Assembly (NCBI GenBank): GCA_041652155.1
Contig: JBAZHV010000002.1
Location: forward strand, 1-56,426
DNA: 56,426 nucleotides
DNA from: CAIMDX01 sp041652155
GTDB taxonomy: Bacteria > Patescibacteriota > Minisyncoccia > Minisyncoccales > JAQTVQ01
Direction of reading: 5' to 3'
The notes under the pieces were generated by a model. It ran no database searches, was not told where the DNA came from, and was given only the letters and a program-made list of their open reading frames with translations. Positions 49,952 through 56,426 of this stretch are shown here, in pieces. The translations under genes were made by a program, and so were the position numbers. How positions within the stretch are numbered: position 1 is the first letter of the stretch; every line of letters begins with the position of its first letter.

Positions 49952-50917
49952 TTATTTGCTGGAAAAAGAATTCTGGCCTGCTTCCGCCAGCCTTTGCTGA
50001 TAATCTCCTTTTGTTATCGATCCTTTGGCCAGAAGTTTGTCCAAACCTGCGATATAATTTTGGCGGACGGCCGAGGCGGTAAGGGCGGCGCCGTAGATGC
50101 GGAATGTGTCCATGCTTCCTTGAAAAGCCGGGCCTCCGCTATATGATCCTATATAAAGATTCCTGGCTGGATCGGACAGAACCAGATTGGATAAAGATTT
50201 TGTCGCGCCGAGCTGGGTTCCGTTGATATATAGTTTTGCTTGAGACGAACCTACTGTCAGAACAAGATGATACCAAACGCCGTTGCTGAAAGTGTAAGTG
50301 TATCCTCCAAAATTATTCGGGCCGCCGGCAAACCCTCCGGCGGAATTTCCAAAACAAGTATAATTAAAATTATTCCCGTTATTCCTGTTGTCGTAAGTGA
50401 ACCACCAGCCTGCGTTGGGAGCGACGGAATCGGGATACCCTTTCGAAGCGATGGCCCAAAGCCTGCCCGTCGAGCCGGAATAATCAATGCCGGTAAATTT
50501 GACCCAAGCTTCCACGGTTATCGCGCTGGCAAGGTCGAGACTGCCGCTTGCGCCGCCGTTGCCGCAGTTAAGATAGTCTGACGTGCTGAATTGCAAGCAT
50601 CCTCCGTCAACGCAATCCGCGCCTGATATCCAAACCGGGCTGCCGGAAAAATTACAATTATTTTTCGGGCTGGCCCAGCCGTCCGAGACAACCGTCCCCG
50701 ATCCATCATCGAACCTCCATTCGGAAACAGAGGAAGCGAGCAAAGAGCTTCTCATGGAATTGGAAAAAACTTTAACTTTGGCCAAGCGCGCGCTGTCTGT
50801 GGCTCCGCTCAAATTAACCACGGCCATGCCGGCCAAAATACCCACTATGGCAACGACGATCAGAAGTTCGATCAGGGTAAAACCGAATTTAAATTGTCGG
50901 CTATTTTTTAACGCCAT
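49952..50917 (-). CDS. Pilin-LamG protein, last of the array
   Basis: This 321-aa member has a short leader MALKNSRQFKFG and mature start FTLIELLIVVAIVG. It carries the cysteine subtype (NNCNFSG, CVDGGC) and a longer LamG centre with a Gly/Asn-rich loop (YDNRNNGNNFNYTCFGN). It ends QRLAEAGQNSFSSK. It is the only array member without the Tyr-Ala/Gly tail, and it is the only one with no pilin gene after it. This supports the view that the tail exists to encode the next start. Confidence 0.92.
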   Translation of the reverse strand: MALKNSRQFKFGFTLIELLIVVAIVGILAGMAVVNLSGATDSARLAKVKVFSNSMRSSLLASSVSEWRFDDGSGTVVSDGWASPKNNCNFSGSPVWISGADCVDGGCLQFSTSDYLNCGNGGASGSLDLASAITVEAWVKFTGIDYSGSTGRLWAIASKGYPDSVAPNAGWWFTYDNRNNGNNFNYTCFGNSAGGFAGGPNNFGGYTYTFSNGVWYHLVLTVGSSQAKLYINGTQLGATKSLSNLVLSDPARNLYIGSYSGGPAFQGSMDTFRIYGAALTASAVRQNYIAGLDKLLAKGSITKGDYQQRLAEAGQNSFSSK

Positions 50918-51797
50918 ATTCTAAATTTATTTCCGATAATTTTTGCCAATATTCTTCCTGGGTAATTTGGCTGCCGGCCAAAAATTTTTCCAGTCCCGCG
51001 AGATATTTTTCCCGGATTTCAAAGGCACTTAGCGCCTGGGTATAAACCTGAACGTCGTCTATGAGGCCTCCAAAAAATTGATTGCTCTGATGCTGTCCGA
51101 CCCTTAAAGGCAGGTCAAAATTGGTCAAAAGGCCGACGCTGGTTCCGATAAAATAAGATTTGCCGTCAAGCCATATCTTCACCGCTCCGGATCCGTCTTT
51201 AGTTAATCCTACTAAATACCATTTCCCGGCGGAAAGATTGACTGTGGCAGTACCTGAAGGAACGCTGGACCTGTCGTTATTCCAAACGTCCGTGTAAAGG
51301 TTCCCGTTGACGGTCCAAAGGCCGGCAACGGCTCCGCTGGCGCTTTTTCTGTGCACGATGATCGCGCGATAACCGTCAAGGAGGGCGGGCTTTATCCAAG
51401 CCAGATAAGTGAGCTGGCCGGGGAACTGCAAATTGTCCGCGTTGGTAAACTCGGCATATCCGCTGGTTCCGTCAAGGCTCAAAGAATAATGGCCGGCGTC
51501 ATTGTAGATCGTGCTGGTGGAATAAAACGCTCCGGCATAAATGACGCCATTATTGGCATTACCGGAAGAGTCACTGGCGTTCTGGCTGTCGAATGTCCAT
51601 TCTCCGGCCAAAGCGGCAGCCATAAAATGCTTGGCCCCAGAGGCGAAACTCTGGCTCTTCGCTACCCTCGCGCTCTCGGTCGCCCCGGACAAATTCACAA
51701 CAACCATCCCGGCCAAAATACCCACGATAGCAATGACGATCAAAAGTTCGATCAGGGTAAAGCCAAATTTAAATTGTCTGTTATTTATTTTCGGCAT
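50901..51797 (-). CDS. Pilin-LamG protein
   Basis: This 298-aa member has leader MPKINNRQFKFG and is nearly identical to the next gene through the pilin helix. It is the cysteine-free subtype (AGEWTFDSQNASDSSGNANNG). LamG strands include LTYLAWIKPALL and GKWYLVGLTKDGSG. It ends INLEYGVKK, the only coupling tail with Tyr-Gly rather than Tyr-Ala, because the downstream gene starts ATGGCG. Confidence 0.92.
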   Translation of the reverse strand: MPKINNRQFKFGFTLIELLIVIAIVGILAGMVVVNLSGATESARVAKSQSFASGAKHFMAAALAGEWTFDSQNASDSSGNANNGVIYAGAFYSTSTIYNDAGHYSLSLDGTSGYAEFTNADNLQFPGQLTYLAWIKPALLDGYRAIIVHRKSASGAVAGLWTVNGNLYTDVWNNDRSSVPSGTATVNLSAGKWYLVGLTKDGSGAVKIWLDGKSYFIGTSVGLLTNFDLPLRVGQHQSNQFFGGLIDDVQVYTQALSAFEIREKYLAGLEKFLAGSQITQEEYWQKLSEINLEYGVKK

Positions 51798-52701
51798 AGG
51801 TTAAATTCAGGTTCGATAATCTTTGCTCGTATTCCCCCTCCGCCATAATGCCCTTGGCCGACAACCGATCCAGTCCCGATAAATATTCTTCCCTGATCCG
51901 GGAAATTGTCAGCTGCTTGTTATAAACCCTGACCCCGTCGGCCAGTCTGGGATAACTTCCTCCTCCCATCCATCCGTTCCCTGTCGGCGCGATCGGAGCT
52001 TGAGTGTTTGAAGTCGCATAATAGCTTTCCTCTTTTCCGTCTATATATATCTTGGCGTTCAGGATATTATTTATCTCCCCTCCCGCAACGACAAAAACTA
52101 TGTGATGCCACTTGCCGTCCCGCAGATCGGTCCTGCCGTATCTGTAACTTGAGCCGTTCAAATAAATAAGCGGTTTGTATTGGGTCCAATAGCATGGGGA
52201 AAAGGCGGGAAGAGAACCGCTGCCCGCGCCGAACGAGATCAAATATCTGGCGGCCGATCCGGACGCGGAAGAAGGTATATTAACCCAAGCTTCGACGGAA
52301 TAATCTCCGGACAGAGATATCTGGTTGCCCATCGACATATAATCATCCGCCCCATCGAATTGCAGACACCCTTCCGATACGCAAGACGAACCGGTCCTCC
52401 ATCCGTCGGTAAGATCAAAATTAAAATTGTTAAGAATTCCGTTGTTGGTTCCGACCGTATCGGCAACGGCAGTGCCCGACCCCTCGTCAAAATTCCACTC
52501 CGAAACCCGGTTCATCAACAAAGAGCTTCTCACCGAGCTGGAAAAAACTTTAGACTTGGCGATCTTCGCGCTATCGGTCGCCCCCGACAAATTCACCACA
52601 ACCATCCCGGCAAGGATGCCGATGATGGCGATGACCACCAGGAGCTCGATGAGCGTGAAGCCTTTTTGGGTTTTGGATTGTTGGTTATTCGTTGGCTGCA
52701 T
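51781..52701 (-). CDS. Pilin-LamG protein
   Basis: This 306-aa member has leader MQPTNNQQSKTQKG and is of the cysteine subtype (SSCVSEGCLQFDG). Its N-terminal half (MNRVSEWNFDEGSGTAVADT) closely matches the member at 54457, while its LamG centre (FSPCYWTQYKPLIYLNG) does not, so the two look like mosaics. It ends LNLTYAENK. Confidence 0.92.
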   Translation of the reverse strand: MQPTNNQQSKTQKGFTLIELLVVIAIIGILAGMVVVNLSGATDSAKIAKSKVFSSSVRSSLLMNRVSEWNFDEGSGTAVADTVGTNNGILNNFNFDLTDGWRTGSSCVSEGCLQFDGADDYMSMGNQISLSGDYSVEAWVNIPSSASGSAARYLISFGAGSGSLPAFSPCYWTQYKPLIYLNGSSYRYGRTDLRDGKWHHIVFVVAGGEINNILNAKIYIDGKEESYYATSNTQAPIAPTGNGWMGGGSYPRLADGVRVYNKQLTISRIREEYLSGLDRLSAKGIMAEGEYEQRLSNLNLTYAENK

Positions 52702-53587
52702 AAGTTGAATTCAGATCGGCTAATCTTTTTTGATAATCCTCTTTTGTAATCCGGCCTCCGGCCAAAAGCTTGTCCATGCCGGCGATATAATTTTCGCGGA
52801 TGGCGGAAGCAGGCAGGGCGGAATTGTAAATGCGGACTCCATCAATTGTACCGTTAAAAAAATAACCTCCATCAGTGTATCTGCCTATAAATAGATTTTT
52901 ATTTGTGGCGGAAAGTTTATTCGTATTAGCTATTTCTTTATCGAAATTGCCATCGATAAATATTTTCGCTTTATCATCTGTATCGCTAAAAGTTGCAACA
53001 ATGTGGTGCCAAGATTTTAAACTAATTATCGAATTAGATATGCATTCGGGTGCCCAAGCGCCAATTCTCCACATTATTCTGCTAAAAGGGCTAGTCGAAG
53101 CACCTGTGATAACGAATTGGCTTGGGCCATCATGATCGATTATTCTCATATATGCCGTTAAATCCGATGATAGATAAAGCCACATTTCAACCGAAACTGC
53201 ATTTATAATATTCAAGCTGGGGTCGTTGCCGCAATCTATATAATCGTTGATCCCATCAAGGCTTAAGCAGCTGCCGGAGATGCAATCAACTTTATTGGTT
53301 TTCCAAGTGGGGGAGTTAAACAACGTTCCATTGTTATTCATTCCCGAAATATCATTTGCTGTTGTGCCCGTTCCTTCATCAAAATTCCAATCGCCGACCA
53401 AGCTTGTCGCCATGCTGTGCTGAATGCTCGAAGAAAAATTTTGCCCCTTAGCAATCCTCGCTTTATCGGTCGCCCCCGACATATTTATCACGACCATCCC
53501 GGCCAAAATACCGATGATGGCGATGACAACCAGGAGCTCGATGAGCGTGAATCCTTTTTTAATTTTAAGATCATTTACCGATCGCAT
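52685..53587 (-). CDS. Pilin-LamG protein
   Basis: This 300-aa member has leader MRSVNDLKIKKG and is of the cysteine subtype (CISGSCLSLDG), although its N-terminal section (HSMATSLVGDWNFDEGTG) mixes features of both subtypes. The LamG centre has SVEMWLYLSSDL and SWHHIVATFSDTDD. Its middle is more AT-rich than that of its neighbours, which hints at separate acquisition. It ends LNSTYAANE. Confidence 0.92.
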   Translation of the reverse strand: MRSVNDLKIKKGFTLIELLVVIAIIGILAGMVVINMSGATDKARIAKGQNFSSSIQHSMATSLVGDWNFDEGTGTTANDISGMNNNGTLFNSPTWKTNKVDCISGSCLSLDGINDYIDCGNDPSLNIINAVSVEMWLYLSSDLTAYMRIIDHDGPSQFVITGASTSPFSRIMWRIGAWAPECISNSIISLKSWHHIVATFSDTDDKAKIFIDGNFDKEIANTNKLSATNKNLFIGRYTDGGYFFNGTIDGVRIYNSALPASAIRENYIAGMDKLLAGGRITKEDYQKRLADLNSTYAANE

Positions 53588-54473
53588 AATTTGAATTCAA
53601 TTCCATTGATCTTTTTTGGTATTCTTCTTTGTTTATCCGGCCTTCGCCCCAAAATTTTTCCAGGCCCGCGAGATAATCATTGCGAACCGACGAAGCGGTA
53701 AAAGCTTGGCTGTATATTTTGACTTCGTCAACCAGGCCGTTCATAAATTCTCCCGAACCGTTCCGGCCGATTTCGACATTATTTGCGTTGGAAATCAGCA
53801 GCCCCGAAGCGGTAGCGGCGGAGCCTATGCTTTTCCCATCCAGATAAGCTTTCAACAAGGCGCCGTCATAAACCAAGGCAACATGATGCCAAACATTATT
53901 GGTAAAAACGGTCGAGACCACAGCCGTATGGCCGGCCGCATCATTAATGCGAAAGCCCATATTCGGCCCCTCGCTATCCCTCGTGGCTCTCATCTCAAAA
54001 ACCGATGAGGTGTGGTATCCTTTAGAGATCAAAGTTCTGTAAGCCGCAGAAGGACGGGACTTGAACCAAGCTTCCACGGTCAAAGCGCTATAACCGTTGG
54101 CCAGAGTGTTGTTGACCGATACATAACTGCTTCCGTTGAAATCCGCTGAATAATTTCCCGCTATTCCGCTCCCAAAAGGCGCCTCCGTGGAATAAGCCAA
54201 TGCCCCGACAACGGTTCCGTTGTTGTTATTCCCTGAAGAGTCGTTGGCGTTTTGTCCGTCAAAATTCCAGTTGGCCGGCATATTCAAAGCCATACTGCGC
54301 TGAATGCTGGAGGCAAAGGTTATCCCTTTGGCAATTCTCGCCCTGTCCGCCGCCCCCGACATATTCACGACCGCCATCCCCGCCAGAATGCCGATGATCG
54401 CGACGACAACCAAGAGCTCGATGAGCGTGAAAGCTTTTTGCATTTTGGATTGGCGGCTATTTTCTGGCTGCAT
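53571..54473 (-). CDS. Pilin-LamG protein
   Basis: This 300-aa member has leader MQPENSRQSKMQKA, with Ala instead of Gly before the cleavage site, which may slow processing. It is cysteine-free (NWNFDGQNANDSSGNNNNG). LamG strands include LTVEAWFKSRPS and WHHVALVYDGALLKAYLDG. It ends SNYAIGK. Confidence 0.92.
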   Translation of the reverse strand: MQPENSRQSKMQKAFTLIELLVVVAIIGILAGMAVVNMSGAADRARIAKGITFASSIQRSMALNMPANWNFDGQNANDSSGNNNNGTVVGALAYSTEAPFGSGIAGNYSADFNGSSYVSVNNTLANGYSALTVEAWFKSRPSAAYRTLISKGYHTSSVFEMRATRDSEGPNMGFRINDAAGHTAVVSTVFTNNVWHHVALVYDGALLKAYLDGKSIGSAATASGLLISNANNVEIGRNGSGEFMNGLVDEVKIYSQAFTASSVRNDYLAGLEKFWGEGRINKEEYQKRSMELNSNYAIGK

Positions 54474-55377
54474 AAGTTGAATTTAGATCGGCCAATCTTT
54501 GCCGGTAATCTTGATCCGTTATCTGATTATTGGCTAAAAGTTTATCCAGGCCGGCGAGATAATTTTCGCGAATGGCGGAAGCGGGCAGAGCGGCGTTGTA
54601 GATGCGAACCTCGTCAATAAAAGCATTGAGCGTAGCACCATTCCATATATCTCTCCCTATTTTGGCTGTCCCGCTAGGAGATGCGGTCACGCTAGAAATC
54701 GTTCCCGTATAACTAACGGGTTGCAACACTCCATTTATATATATTTTTGACCTATTCGCGTTTCCCGACTGCGTTCCGTCGAACACGCAAGTAATAAGCT
54801 TCCAATCATTTCCTGATGGTATATCCATTCTAGCATAATTAATTGCCCCATTGTTTGCGAATAACAGCCCTACGGAACTGTGCCAGGCAATTTCTATCCA
54901 TACGCTTGAAGAGTCCGACTGTTTAAAAAATAAAGCGCCGAATCCGCTGGTTCTTTTTACCCACCCTGAAATAGTCAATTGAGAAACTCCATTGACGGAA
55001 GCCATATCGCCGATATCCACATAGTCGTTCGCTCCGTCAAATTGCAAGCATCCTTCGGACACGCAGGACGAACCGGTCCTCCAGCCGTCGGTTGAATCAA
55101 AATTAAAATTGATGAGGGATCCGTTATTGGCTCCTACGGTATCGGCAACGGCAGAGCCCGCCACTTCGTCGAATCTCCATTCCGAAACTCGATTCATCAG
55201 CAAAGCGCTGTGGAGAGAAGAAGAAAATGCTTTGGATTTTGCCACCCTCGCGCTCTCCGTCGCCCCCGACATGTTCACCGCAACCATCCCGGCCAGAATA
55301 CCGATGATGGCGATGACGATAAGAAGCTCGATGAGGGTGAAGCCGGTTTTGATATTTTGATTATTCATGCGCCGCAT
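54457..55377 (-). CDS. Pilin-LamG protein
   Basis: This 306-aa member has leader MRRMNNQNIKTG and is of the cysteine subtype (SSCVSEGCLQFDG). Its first 110 or so residues are very close to those of the member at 51781, and the remaining LamG centre (QLTISGWVKRTSGFGALFF) is different. It ends LNSTYAARK. Confidence 0.92.
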   Translation of the reverse strand: MRRMNNQNIKTGFTLIELLIVIAIIGILAGMVAVNMSGATESARVAKSKAFSSSLHSALLMNRVSEWRFDEVAGSAVADTVGANNGSLINFNFDSTDGWRTGSSCVSEGCLQFDGANDYVDIGDMASVNGVSQLTISGWVKRTSGFGALFFKQSDSSSVWIEIAWHSSVGLLFANNGAINYARMDIPSGNDWKLITCVFDGTQSGNANRSKIYINGVLQPVSYTGTISSVTASPSGTAKIGRDIWNGATLNAFIDEVRIYNAALPASAIRENYLAGLDKLLANNQITDQDYRQRLADLNSTYAARK

Positions 55378-56290
55378 AGTTTAAATTTAAGTCCGACAGC
55401 CTCTGTTCATAATTTTGCAAAGCAATTTCCCGGGAGGCCAAAAGTCTGTCCAATCCTGCGAGATAATTTTCGCGGACGGCGGAAGCGGGCAGGGCGGCGT
55501 TATGGATGCGGACATCGTCTAATACTCCTTTAAAATAACGCTCCAAGCCGGAGCTTCCAAACTGCAAGTTATAAAATCCATTGCCGATGGTCAGGCTGTT
55601 GGAAGAACTCGAACCGACGGCAACGCCATTTTTATACCATTGAAAAATATTTCCGGACCTCGAAAGAGTCAAATAGTTCCACTGGTCTTGAGCCATATTC
55701 GCTTCCACAGTATATGCAATGCCCCAAGGGCTGCCCGCCACATCATCGGCCACGAATCCGATATCTCCTCCGTGAGAAATATTCGTCGTTATATCCCATC
55801 CCAAATTATAACCGCTTCCTTTGTGAGTGCCCATTACGGCCCGATAATTTCCCGTGTTGACGATATTCGGTTTGAGCCAAAAAGAGATGGTGAAATCATT
55901 TTTGCCTTCGACTGGCGCATCGATATTTCCCATGTCGATATAATCATTCACGCCGTCGAAACTCATCGAATACTGTCCGGCTGTGCCGCCGCTCAAAGGG
56001 ACGGTCGTGGTCGCGACGGCTCCGCTGATGGTGCCGTTGTTGTCATTGCCGGAAGAATCGCTGGCATTCTGTCCGTCGAAATTCCAGTCGCCGACCAAAT
56101 TTGTCGCCATACTGCGCTGGATGCTGGCGGCAAAGGTTATCCCTTTGGCAATACGGGCTTTGTCCGTCGCCCCCGACATGTTCACTGTTATCATCCCGGC
56201 CAAAATGCCGATGATGGCGATGACCACCAAAAGCTCGATGAGGGTAAAAGCTTTTTGCGTTTTGGATTGTCGGCTATTCTTCGATTGCAT
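55361..56290 (-). CDS. Pilin-LamG protein
   Basis: This 309-aa member has leader MQSKNSRQSKTQKA, again with Ala at the -1 position. It is the cysteine-free subtype (DWNFDGQNASDSSGNDNNG). LamG strands include FTISFWLKPNIV and QWNYLTLSRSGNIFQWY. It ends LNLNYAAHE, with the next ATG inside Tyr-Ala. Confidence 0.92.
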   Translation of the reverse strand: MQSKNSRQSKTQKAFTLIELLVVIAIIGILAGMITVNMSGATDKARIAKGITFAASIQRSMATNLVGDWNFDGQNASDSSGNDNNGTISGAVATTTVPLSGGTAGQYSMSFDGVNDYIDMGNIDAPVEGKNDFTISFWLKPNIVNTGNYRAVMGTHKGSGYNLGWDITTNISHGGDIGFVADDVAGSPWGIAYTVEANMAQDQWNYLTLSRSGNIFQWYKNGVAVGSSSSNSLTIGNGFYNLQFGSSGLERYFKGVLDDVRIHNAALPASAVRENYLAGLDRLLASREIALQNYEQRLSDLNLNYAAHE

Positions 56291-56426
56291 AAGTTAGATT
56301 CAGATCGGCTAGTCTTTGTTGATAATCTTCTTTTGTGATCTGGCCTCCGGCCAAAAGTTTTTCCAGGCCGGCGAGATAATTTTCGCGGATAGCGGAAGCG
56401 GGCAGGGCGGAATTGTAAATGCGAAC
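56274..56426 (-). CDS. Pilin-LamG protein, C-terminal fragment cut by window edge
   Basis: Only the last 50 codons are in view: VRIYNSALPASAIREN, then the SHOCT-like helix (LAGLEKLLAGGQITKEDYQQ) and the tail LNLTYAIEE. The stop at 56274-56276 overlaps the next gene by the same 17 nt, so the array extends to the right. Confidence 0.9.
   Translation of the reverse strand, partial: VRIYNSALPASAIRENYLAGLEKLLAGGQITKEDYQQRLADLNLTYAIEE

Larger units (their letters stand above)
49952..56426 (-). repeat. Tandem array of eight or more coupled pilin-LamG genes
   Basis: Seven complete genes and one cut by the window edge lie head to tail on the minus strand, each about 0.9 kb. Every junction overlaps by exactly 17 nt: the Tyr codon TAT plus the next G gives the downstream ATG, and the upstream stop falls across Asn5 (AAT) of the downstream protein. 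Each protein has a class III prepilin N-terminus, a variable LamG-like centre and a conserved end with VRIYN.A, a small linker and a SHOCT-like helix (LAGLDKLLA...IT.EDY..RL). The array continues beyond the window. Confidence 0.9.

Noticed and set aside
52685..53587. Frameshift or pseudogene among the pilins
   Set aside because: Despite more AT-rich sequence, the frame is intact and both junctions keep the 17-nt overlap.

Overview
The window reads as a chromosomal piece of a Candidate Phyla Radiation (Patescibacteria) bacterium, most like the Parcubacteria. The signs are an AlaRS without its C-terminal domain, an archaeal/eukaryotic-type ProRS, a sigma-region-4/HARE regulator next to a TraG-like ATPase, a baseplate-J-like membrane protein, a PEGA/propeller protein, many pilin-LamG fusions, and ribosomal genes with no visible Shine-Dalgarno sequence. 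TGA is used as an ordinary stop, so this is not a lineage that reads UGA as glycine. The phylum-level placement is inferred from gene content, not from a phylogeny.

Layout. (1) 1-7000 is accessory: a short-repeat zone, an AT-rich minus-strand defence operon (DNA methyltransferase, HNH endonuclease, XRE regulator, AIPR protein, D12 adenine methyltransferase), then a large serine recombinase whose last codons overlap the 3' end of a convergent tRNA-Gly(CCC). A 17-bp direct repeat brackets the defence operon. (2) 7000-13750 holds ftsB, lepA and murJ, a HigBA-like toxin-antitoxin operon with a third gene and a perfect 22-bp operator-like palindrome, and rnpB with its own consensus promoter. (3) 13.2-23.9 kb is a dense minus-strand housekeeping block: carS-like, gatA, gatC, mreB, proS, rseP, frr, holB, a second mreB and murA, the last with Asp in place of the fosfomycin-target Cys. 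(4) 24-27 kb has a plus-strand PEGA protein, a solitary LamG pilin and a very basic unknown protein. (5) 27.4-31.9 kb is the infA-rpmJ-rpsM-rpsK-rpsD-rpoA-rplQ-rplM-rpsI operon. (6) 31.9-47.4 kb carries a baseplate-J-like protein, alaS, a DHH phosphoesterase, pgk, the TraG-like/unknown/sigma-HARE operon, and secF, secD and secA. (7) 47.8-56.4 kb is a surface-protein region: one glycine-rich exported protein and at least eight tandem pilin-LamG genes.

The array in (7) is the most striking structure. Each gene overlaps the next by exactly 17 nt. The Tyr codon near the end of each protein supplies the ATG of the next gene, and each stop codon is embedded in the Asn5 codon of the next. The last gene, which has no pilin after it, lacks that tail. 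N-terminal pilin and C-terminal SHOCT-like ends are conserved while the LamG middles vary as mosaics, which suggests a translationally coupled, recombination-prone surface-adhesin array.

Other cross-cutting signals are promoters placed so that transcripts would be nearly leaderless (mreB, secD, sigma-HARE, murA, a pilin), an insertion-type palindromic element shared by rnpB, the proS coding region and the tRNA-Gly flank, and dispersed palindromes with a GGT-N3-ACC core.
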